Positions 1 to 5,121 of a stretch of 7,423 nt of DNA are shown one piece after another. The notes under the pieces are model-generated. The model saw nothing but the letters and a program-made list of their open reading frames with translations. It ran no database searches and had not been told where the DNA came from. The first letter of the stretch is position 1. Every line of letters begins with the position of its first letter. The stretch is taken from positions 1 to 7,423 of the forward strand of contig JANXRT010000394.1 in assembly GCA_025356735.1 (NCBI GenBank), in the 5' to 3' direction. Position numbers and translations under genes: made by a program. Origin of the DNA: Acetobacteraceae bacterium (lineage in GTDB: Bacteria > Pseudomonadota > Alphaproteobacteria > Acetobacterales > Acetobacteraceae).

Positions 1-1
1 C

Positions 2-1159
2 GCCGCCTTCACCTTTCTCAGCCCGGTGCTGCCGCTTTTCCTGCCGACCTTGGGCGTCGCCGCCGGCGGGCCGCTTGAATTTTGGACCGGGCTGCTCGCC
101 TCCGTCGCCTCGTTCTTCGCCGCCTTCATGGCGCCGATCTGGGGCCGGATGTCGGATCGCCACGGGCGCAAGCCGATGGTGCTGCGGTCCTGCTTCGCGA
201 TCGGCGTCTTCACCTTGCTGATGGGCCTCGCCGGCAGCGTCTGGCACCTGCTGGTGCTGCGCGCGCTGCTCGGCGCCTTTGCCGGCTTTTCTTCATCGTC
301 GGTCGTGCTGGTGGCGAGCCAGGTGCCGGCGCGCCGGCTGGGCTACTCGCTCGGCCTGCTCAGCACCGGCCAGCTGGTCGGCTCGCTAATGGGCCCGGTG
401 CTCGGCGGCCTGATGGCGGACCTCACCGGCAGCTTCCGGATTCCGTTCTTCATCGCGGGCGTCGTGTCGCTGGTGGCGTTCGCGCTGTGCTGGCTGCTGG
501 TGCCGGAGCGCTTCACGCCGCCCAAGGAAAAACAGAAAAGCCTGTCCATGCGCCAGTCGGTGCGCACCTTGTCGCGCACCGCCGGCCTGTCGGCGCTGGT
601 CCTGGTGCTGCTGCTGACCCAGTTCGCGGTCATGGCGGTGGCGCCGATCATTACCCTGTTCGTCCAGCAGATGGTCGGGCCCCGGCCCGATCTGGCGACC
701 CTGGGCGGCCTCGCCTTTTCGGTCACCGGGCTTGCCGGCGTGTTCGCGGTGCCGCTGCTGGGCCGCGTCAGCGACCGCTTCGGCGAGCGCCGGGTGCTGC
801 TGTTCACCCTCGCCGGTGCGGCGCTGCTGACCGCGCCGCAAGCCTTGGTTGGCAACTACTGGACGTTCGTCGCCGAGCGCTTCGGCGTCGGGCTGTTCGT
901 CGGCGGCATCGTGCCGGCGGCCAACACGCTGGTCGCCAAGCTGACCCCACCCGGCGAGCGCGGCATGATCTACGGCCTGACCTCCTCGGCCTACTTCCTC
1001 GGCAACTCGCTGGGGCCGGTGACCGGCGGCGCGGTGGCGGCGGTGTTCGGCCTGCATGCCGTGTTCCTGCTGACCGCGGGCCTGCTGTTCGCCAACCTCG
1101 CCTGGGTCTATTTCACGGTTTCCAACCCGCCAGGCTCCGACTTGTCTGGCGAATGCTGA
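2..1159 (+). CDS. MFS drug:H+ antiporter (DHA1-like), 5' end missing
   Basis: A major facilitator superfamily permease of the inner membrane, likely exporting small drug-like molecules by proton antiport. The frame is open from the left edge (A-A-F-T-F-L-S-P before the GTG at 26) and already lies in helix 1, so the true start is outside the window; 385 residues are visible. Numbering from base 2, motif A is at about 48-57 (GRMSDRHGRK) in the loop between helices 2 and 3. A degenerate copy, GRVSDRFGERR, is at about 254-264 in the matching loop of the second half. The antiporter signature G(X)8G(X)3GP(X)2GG is complete in helix 5 (G118, G127, G131-P132, G135-G136), which separates drug/H+ antiporters from uniporters and symporters. 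A charged central loop (about 168-190) divides the two six-helix halves. The substrate cannot be inferred. The gap to the next gene is 79 bp. Confidence 0.9.
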   Translation, partial: AAFTFLSPVLPLFLPTLGVAAGGPLEFWTGLLASVASFFAAFMAPIWGRMSDRHGRKPMVLRSCFAIGVFTLLMGLAGSVWHLLVLRALLGAFAGFSSSSVVLVASQVPARRLGYSLGLLSTGQLVGSLMGPVLGGLMADLTGSFRIPFFIAGVVSLVAFALCWLLVPERFTPPKEKQKSLSMRQSVRTLSRTAGLSALVLVLLLTQFAVMAVAPIITLFVQQMVGPRPDLATLGGLAFSVTGLAGVFAVPLLGRVSDRFGERRVLLFTLAGAALLTAPQALVGNYWTFVAERFGVGLFVGGIVPAANTLVAKLTPPGERGMIYGLTSSAYFLGNSLGPVTGGAVAAVFGLHAVFLLTAGLLFANLAWVYFTVSNPPGSDLSGEC

Positions 1160-1225
1160 CGGGCGGGAAGACGTGGTTGTGCGGACGGCCCCGATCGGGC
1201 CTAGTGTTCCGGGTGCCCTGCCACC

Positions 1226-1231
1226 GAAGGA
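1226..1231 (+). promoter_or_regulatory. Shine-Dalgarno site that fixes the response regulator start
   Basis: GAAGGA lies 7 bases before the ATG at 1239. The same frame is open back to a GTG at 1173, but the extra 22 residues (rich in Pro, Gly and Thr) would precede a receiver domain that needs no extension, and I see no comparable site before 1173. The site therefore favours the 1239 start. Confidence 0.6.
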
Positions 1232-1238
1232 CAACCGG

Positions 1239-1610
1239 ATGATCGAAACGCTGGCCGGCCGGCGCATCCTGCTGGTCGAGGACGAGGTGCTGATCGCGAT
1301 GCTGCTGGAAGACGCCTTCATCGAGGCCGGCTGCCAGGTGATTGGCCCGTTCGGACGTTTTTCCGAAGCGCTGGCCGCCGCCCGGGATGAGACCATCGAT
1401 GCCGCCGTCCTCGACGTCAACGTCGCCGGCGAAAAGATCTATCCGGTTGCCGAGCTGCTTCACCGGCGCCTCGTGCCGTTCCTGCTGCTGAGCGGCTATG
1501 GCGACGACGCGGTGCCGCCCGACCGGCCGAAATGGCAGGTATGCGCCAAACCCTTCAACATCGGTGACGTGCTGGCCCGGCTGGCTCGACTGCTGCCGTC
1601 GCCGGCATAG
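1239..1610 (+). CDS. Single-domain response regulator (receiver only, FATGUY-like)
   Basis: A 123-residue stand-alone receiver domain with no output domain, acting in the cytoplasm as a phosphate acceptor or relay. The acidic pocket is E14-D15-E16 after strand 1, the phosphoacceptor is D59 (in VLDVNV), the switch serine is S85 and the conserved lysine is K104 in AKPF. The stretch P80-F81...S85-G86-Y87-G88 followed by K104-P105-F106 resembles the FATGUY class of alphaproteobacterial receivers (Sma0114, SdrG and MrrA type). These usually take phosphate from HWE or HisKA_2 sensor kinases, and some feed the PhyR-EcfG general stress response. No kinase gene is in the window, so the partner is unknown. 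The start is chosen from GAAGGA 7 bases upstream. The gene sits 79 bp after the transporter and 112 bp before a gene with an EcfG-like promoter, which suits a stress role; that link is inference. Confidence 0.9.
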   Translation: MIETLAGRRILLVEDEVLIAMLLEDAFIEAGCQVIGPFGRFSEALAAARDETIDAAVLDVNVAGEKIYPVAELLHRRLVPFLLLSGYGDDAVPPDRPKWQVCAKPFNIGDVLARLARLLPSPA

Positions 1611-1657
1611 AAGCCGCCCTGCCCTGTCATGAGACAAGCCGCCGCGTCCGGCGATAC

Positions 1658-1682
1658 GGAACCGCGGGAACGATGAAGCGTT
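1658..1682 (+). promoter_or_regulatory. EcfG (general stress sigma factor) type promoter
   Basis: GGAAC at 1658-1662 and CGTT at 1679-1682 are separated by exactly 16 bases. This matches the published alphaproteobacterial EcfG consensus, GGAAC-N16/17-CGTT. Transcription would start near 1688-1692, leaving an untranslated leader of about 30-35 bases with a strong ribosome site (GGGGGAAG, 1707-1714) before the ATG at 1723. I found no other match with this spacing in the window. A second GGAAC at 1667-1671 is only 7 bases from CGTT and is not a candidate. Activity is inferred, not shown. Confidence 0.65.
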
Positions 1683-1722
1683 ATTTCGCACGCCCTGCTG
1701 CAACCTGGGGGAAGACGACGCC

Positions 1723-1896
1723 ATGATCCTTATCCTGATCATTCTGCTGTTCATCCTGTTCGGCGGCGGCGGCTTCTACGGCTACCGTCGCCAGTACTAC
1801 GGCGGCGGCGGTTTTAGCCTGCTCAGCTTCCTGCTGGTGATCATCCTGCTGATCGCCCTGTTCGGCGGCCCGCGCATGGGCTGGTACAGCTACTGA
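1723..1896 (+). CDS. Small two-helix membrane protein (DUF3309-like), 57 aa
   Basis: A very short protein of unknown function, expected in the inner membrane. Residues 1-13 are almost all Ile, Leu and Phe (helix 1). Residues 14-30 form a Gly/Tyr-rich linker with Gly4 at each end and R22-R23 in the middle. Residues 31-48 are a second hydrophobic helix, and the tail ends in WYSY. Both halves follow the same plan (hydrophobic helix, then F-G-G, then Tyr-rich turn), suggesting an internal duplication. Size and style recall the DUF3309 group of small bacterial membrane proteins, but I cannot confirm the family. The start is supported by GGGGGAAG 8 bases upstream and by the EcfG-like promoter, so stress induction is likely. 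It lies 56 bp before egtB on the same strand with no clear terminator between. Confidence 0.75.
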   Translation: MILILIILLFILFGGGGFYGYRRQYYGGGGFSLLSFLLVIILLIALFGGPRMGWYSY

Positions 1897-1924
1897 AACG
1901 CCAGCCGAACCTATCAACCCGCCG

Positions 1925-1936
1925 CGACGCGCGTCG
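1925..1936. promoter_or_regulatory. 12-bp perfect palindrome upstream of egtB
   Basis: CGACGCGCGTCG is its own reverse complement and ends 16 bases before the egtB ATG, inside the 56-bp gap after the small membrane protein gene. It could be an operator for a dimeric regulator or a short hairpin acting on the transcript. In DNA this GC-rich, a palindrome of this composition may be chance. I see no sigma-70-like promoter with it. Confidence 0.25.
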
Positions 1937-1952
1937 GCACAGGTCGCCAATC

Positions 1953-3179
1953 ATGGATTCCAATCCTGAGCCTTCCAGTACTCTCTCACCGGAGCCGCCT
2001 CACGCGTCGCTGGCCGAGCGCCTTGCCGGTTGCCGCGGCGCCACCGAGGCGCTGGCCGCGGGATTGTCGCCGGAGGACCAGTGCGTCCAGTCGATGCCCG
2101 ATGCGAGCCCGGCCAAGTGGCACCGCGCCCACACCACCTGGTTCCTGGAGCAGTTCATCCTGCAGGCGTTCGAGCCGGGCTACGTGCCGTTCGATGCCGA
2201 ATTCGGCTTCCTGTTCAACTCCTACTACGACGCCGTCGGCGCGCGCCATCCGCGCCCGATGCGCGGCCTGCTGACCCGCCCGCCGGCCTCGCGCGTCGCC
2301 GAGTACCGCGCCCATGTCGATGCGGCGATGGCGCGGTTCCTGCCGGACGCGCCGGCGGCGGCGCGCGACCTGGCCGAACTCGCGATCCAGCATGAGCAGC
2401 AGCATCAGGAGCTTCTGCTGACAGACATGCTGCATGCCTTCGCGCAGAACCCGCTGCTGCCGGCGGTGCTGCCGGGCTGGTCCGCGGCGGCGGTTGGCGG
2501 TTCCGGACCGGCCTCGAACGACCGGTTCGTGCGCTGCGAGGGTGGCGTGTTCGAGATCGGCCATGCCGGCGGCGGCTTCTGCTTCGACAACGAGACGCCC
2601 TTGCACAAGGTCTATCTTCAGCCTTATCGAATCGCGAAAAGGCTGGTGACCAGCCGCGACTGGCTGGCGTTCATCGCCGATGGCGGCTATCGCGCGCCGA
2701 ACCTGTGGATGTCGGATGGTTGGGGCGCGTCGCAGCAGAACGGCTGGGCCGCGCCGCTGTACTGGCGGCTCATCGGAAAAGAATGGTTTCAGATGGGGCT
2801 GGGTGGCCTGGCGCCGCTGGTTGCGGACGAGCCGGTGCGCCATGTCAGCTGGTACGAGGCCGACGCCTTCGCGCGTTGGGCCGGCGCGCGGCTGCCGACC
2901 GAGGCCGAGTGGGAGGTCGCGGCAGGCGCCGGCAAGCTGGCCGATGGGTTCGACAAGGTTTGGCAGTGGACCGCCAGCGCCTACAGCCCCTATCCCGGCT
3001 TTCACCCTCCCGCGGGTGCCGTCGGTGAATACAACGGCAAGTTCATGGTCAACCAGATGGTGCTGCGCGGCAGCTCGCTGGCGACCGCGCCCGGGCACAG
3101 CCGCGCGAGCTACCGCAACTTCTTCCATCCGGACCGGCGTTGGCAGTTTTCTGGCCTGCGGCTGGCGCGCGACGAATAA
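1953..3179 (+). CDS. egtB: Ergothioneine sulfoxide synthase EgtB
   Basis: A non-heme iron enzyme of the cytoplasm that uses O2 to join the sulfur of a thiol (gamma-glutamylcysteine or cysteine) to carbon 2 of the hercynine imidazole, giving the sulfoxide precursor of ergothioneine. It has 408 residues, normal for the family. An N-terminal DinB_2-type helical domain (about 18-165) carries the predicted iron-binding triad: H60 (in WHRAH) and H147/H151 (in HEQQH). A C-terminal FGE-sulfatase (formylglycine-generating-enzyme-like) domain spans about 190-406, with the typical HVSWYEADAFARWAGARLPTE-like block near 297-317, LRGSS at 371-375 and RNFF...RWQFSGLRLA near 388-406. The loop FNSYYDAVG (88-96) has a Y91-Y92 pair resembling the cysteine-using enzyme of Chloracidobacterium thermophilum. 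The ATG at 1953 has only a weak AGG upstream. The stop overlaps the egtD ribosome site, so the two are co-translated. Confidence 0.95.
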   Translation: MDSNPEPSSTLSPEPPHASLAERLAGCRGATEALAAGLSPEDQCVQSMPDASPAKWHRAHTTWFLEQFILQAFEPGYVPFDAEFGFLFNSYYDAVGARHPRPMRGLLTRPPASRVAEYRAHVDAAMARFLPDAPAAARDLAELAIQHEQQHQELLLTDMLHAFAQNPLLPAVLPGWSAAAVGGSGPASNDRFVRCEGGVFEIGHAGGGFCFDNETPLHKVYLQPYRIAKRLVTSRDWLAFIADGGYRAPNLWMSDGWGASQQNGWAAPLYWRLIGKEWFQMGLGGLAPLVADEPVRHVSWYEADAFARWAGARLPTEAEWEVAAGAGKLADGFDKVWQWTASAYSPYPGFHPPAGAVGEYNGKFMVNQMVLRGSSLATAPGHSRASYRNFFHPDRRWQFSGLRLARDE

Positions 3180-3183
3180 GGAA
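3178..3183 (+). promoter_or_regulatory. egtD ribosome binding site overlapping the egtB stop
   Basis: AAGGAA shares its first two bases with the egtB TAA stop (3177-3179) and lies 5 bases before the egtD ATG at 3189. This places egtD translation directly behind ribosomes finishing egtB. Confidence 0.6.
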
Positions 3184-3188
3184 CCGCG

Positions 3189-4157
3189 ATGCCCGATGAC
3201 GGGGGATTACGAACGAAGCCGGACACGGGTTTCGACCCGGAGGTTGCGGAAGTGGCGCTCGCCGGACTGCGCGCGACGGTGAAGACCTTGCCGGCCCGGC
3301 TGTTCTACGACGAGGCCGGCTGCCGGCTGTTCGATGCCATCACCGGACTGGCCGAATACTATCCGACACGCACCGAGATGGCGCTGTTGCCGACCGTCGC
3401 CGCCGACATTTCCGAAGTGCTCCCGGCTGGCGCGGCGCTGGTCGAGTACGGCGCCAGCGACGAGGCCAAGGCGAGTTTTCTGCTCGACGCTGGCGAGTTT
3501 GCCGCCTATGTGCCGATCGACGTCGCGCGGCCGGCACTCGATCGGCTGCGGGTCCGCATGGAAGTGACGTGGCCCGGTTTGCTTGTGGCACCGGTCGTGG
3601 CCGACTTCCTCCAGCCGATCGTGCTGCCGGCTTGCATCGGCGAGCGGGAGCGGCTCGGCTTCTTTCCGGGATCGACCATCGGCAACCTCGATCCCGCGCA
3701 GGTGGAGCGGTTCCTCGGCGAGGTCCGCATCACCCTGGGGCGGCAGGCGCGCTTCCTCGTCGGGGTCGATCTCCGAAAAAGTCGGGATGTGTTGCTGCCG
3801 GCCTACGATGACGCCGCGGGCGTCACCGCCGCGTTCAACCGCAACCTGCTGGTTCGGCTCAACCGGGAGGCGGATGCCGATTTCATCGTCGGAAACTTTC
3901 GCCATGAAGCGCGGTGGAACGACGCGGAAGGCCGCATCGAGATGCACCTGGTCAGCACGCGGGCGCAGGATGTGCGGCTGGCCGGCGACATCATCCGGTT
4001 CGGGCCGGGCGAGAGCATCCATACCGAGAACAGCTACAAGTTTACCATTGCCGGGTTTTCCACCCTGGCCGCGATTGCCGGCTGGGGCCTGGCGCGGAGC
4101 TGGACCGACCCAGCCGGGTTATTTTCCGTTGTCCTGCTGGAACAGGCATCGGGATAG
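3189..4157 (+). CDS. egtD: L-histidine N-alpha-methyltransferase EgtD
   Basis: It trimethylates the alpha-amino group of histidine with three SAM molecules to make hercynine, the substrate of EgtB. At 322 residues it matches the family. Residues aligning with the characterised mycobacterial enzyme are visible: Y58 in EYYPTRTE (Y56 there), N166 in PGSTIGNL, Y206 in LPAYDDAAGV, and E280 and S282 in TENSYKF (E282 and S284 there), which hold the histidine. Predicted SAM contacts include G88, K94, D111 (PIDVA) and D139 (VADF). The SAM loop reads E-Y-G-A-S-D-E-A-K-A (86-95), less glycine-rich than the usual E-L-G-S-G-x-x-x-K-T pattern, though the key Gly and Lys remain. The start is supported by AAGGAA 5 bases upstream. 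It lies 9 bp after egtB and 4 bp before the next gene. Confidence 0.95.
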   Translation: MPDDGGLRTKPDTGFDPEVAEVALAGLRATVKTLPARLFYDEAGCRLFDAITGLAEYYPTRTEMALLPTVAADISEVLPAGAALVEYGASDEAKASFLLDAGEFAAYVPIDVARPALDRLRVRMEVTWPGLLVAPVVADFLQPIVLPACIGERERLGFFPGSTIGNLDPAQVERFLGEVRITLGRQARFLVGVDLRKSRDVLLPAYDDAAGVTAAFNRNLLVRLNREADADFIVGNFRHEARWNDAEGRIEMHLVSTRAQDVRLAGDIIRFGPGESIHTENSYKFTIAGFSTLAAIAGWGLARSWTDPAGLFSVVLLEQASG

Positions 4158-4161
4158 GACC

Positions 4162-5121
4162 ATGCCGATCTGCGAGGCGGACCCGTGGCGCTTGCAGTAT
4201 TTCGCCGGCGTGCCCTGCCCGCCTGGCGTGAACATCCCGACCGAGGATGCCGATGCGTGGCTTTGGCAGCCCGAACATCGCTGGGTTTACGACAAGCTCA
4301 CCGTCGCGCTGTCGCAACGAATAAAGGCGGCGCCGCATGGGGTCGAACCGGATGCCTATCCAGTGTTCTCCAAGCCGATCGTCAATCTGCGTGGCATGGG
4401 CATCGACAGCCGCGCTATCCTCTCCGCCGCCGAATACCAGGCGGCGATGACACCCGGCCATTTCTGGATGGAGCTTTTGACCGGTGAGCATGTCAGCAGC
4501 GACGCGGCCGTGCTGGATGGCGAGCCGGCCTGGTGGCGCCACGCCGTCGGCATGCCCGGCGAGGGCGGCACCTTCGATCACTGGATCGTCGAGGCCGCCC
4601 GGCGGCCGGCGCTGGAGGCCGATTGCGGCGGCTGGATCGCGCGCCACCTCGCCGGTTACACCGGCATGGTCAATTTGGAAACCATCGGCGGGCGCATCAT
4701 CGAAATCCATCTGCGCTTCGCCGACCAGTGGCCCGACCTTTACGGCGCCGGCTGGGTGGAGGCGCTGATCGCGCTGCACGCCGAGCACCGGTGGGAGTTC
4801 GCCGACGCGGATCGCACCACCGGCTACAGCGTCGTGCTATTCGGGCCGAAGCACCTGCGCTACCGCCATCCGGACCCGGCGGTGCTGAGCGCGGTCCGCG
4901 GAATGGCGGGCGTCAGCAGCGTGCAGATCACCTTCCATGAGGGCCGCGAAACCGGCAGCCATGCGATGCCGCCGGGCGGGTTTCGCCTGGCGATCGTCAA
5001 TGCGGGCTGCCTGGAGGTTGGGGTGGCGGCGCGTGGGCTGCTTTGGGGGGAGTTCAGCAAGGCCCGGGCGCTGCCCCTAGACCCCGCTCCGGAAGCGCCG
5101 GAGAGCGCATCCGCTAAGTAG
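4162..5121 (+). CDS. Uncharacterised ATP-grasp-like protein coupled to egtBD
   Basis: I do not recognise a named family for this 319-residue soluble protein, but its middle reads like an ATP-grasp ligase core. Y67-P-V-F-S-K71-P72 followed by N75-L-R-G-M-G80 resembles the ATP-binding Lys and glycine-rich loop. M103-E104-L-L-T-G-E-H with S113-D114 and D119-G120 resembles the hinge and the following strand. G168-M-V-N171-L-E173-T-I-G-G...E181-I-H183-L-R185 resembles the metal-binding end, with His where Asn is usual. A Trp-rich N-terminus (W33, W35, W41) and a MPPGGFRLAIVNAG-like block (269-282) lie outside the core. No signal peptide or membrane segment is seen. The start at 4162 is 4 bp after the egtD stop. 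Its ribosome site is poor (AGGA only 2 bases away), so translation is probably coupled to egtD. ATP-dependent bond formation in thiol metabolism is a guess from motifs and context. Confidence 0.8.
   Translation: MPICEADPWRLQYFAGVPCPPGVNIPTEDADAWLWQPEHRWVYDKLTVALSQRIKAAPHGVEPDAYPVFSKPIVNLRGMGIDSRAILSAAEYQAAMTPGHFWMELLTGEHVSSDAAVLDGEPAWWRHAVGMPGEGGTFDHWIVEAARRPALEADCGGWIARHLAGYTGMVNLETIGGRIIEIHLRFADQWPDLYGAGWVEALIALHAEHRWEFADADRTTGYSVVLFGPKHLRYRHPDPAVLSAVRGMAGVSSVQITFHEGRETGSHAMPPGGFRLAIVNAGCLEVGVAARGLLWGEFSKARALPLDPAPEAPESASAK

Noticed and set aside
26..28. GTG at 26 as the transporter start
   Set aside because: The frame is open to the left edge and the preceding residues continue helix 1, so this GTG is an internal Val codon.
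1187..1201. GGCCC-CGATC-GGGCC hairpin after the transporter as a terminator
   Set aside because: The stem is only 5 bp with no T-run after it; such stems are frequent by chance at this GC content.
386..1420. Long open frame on the minus strand, 344 codons
   Set aside because: It lies across the transporter and receiver genes, is rich in Arg, Gln, His and Ala in a low-complexity way, and shows no domain. It is the expected antisense shadow in high-GC DNA.
1673..1726. 17-codon open frame (MKRYFARPAATWGKTTP) whose stop overlaps the small membrane gene start as ATGA
   Set aside because: Its ATG lies inside the EcfG-like promoter, upstream of the expected transcript start, and its ribosome site is badly spaced. 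It would not be translated from that transcript.
1986..3128. Minus-strand open frame of 380 codons opposite egtB
   Set aside because: egtB is unmistakable on the plus strand; the antisense product is Arg/Gly/Gln-rich without recognisable motifs.
3180..3184. GGAAC near the egtD start as another EcfG promoter
   Set aside because: No CGTT follows at 16-17 bases, and the sequence is explained as the ribosome binding site.
3207..4022. Minus-strand open frame of 271 codons opposite egtD
   Set aside because: It is the mirror of a conserved methyltransferase gene and has shadow-like composition.
3583..4161. Extended upstream start for the third egt-operon gene
   Set aside because: It would overlap most of egtD in another frame, and the added 193 residues are Arg/Ser-rich shadow. 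The ATG at 4162, 4 bp after egtD, fits better.
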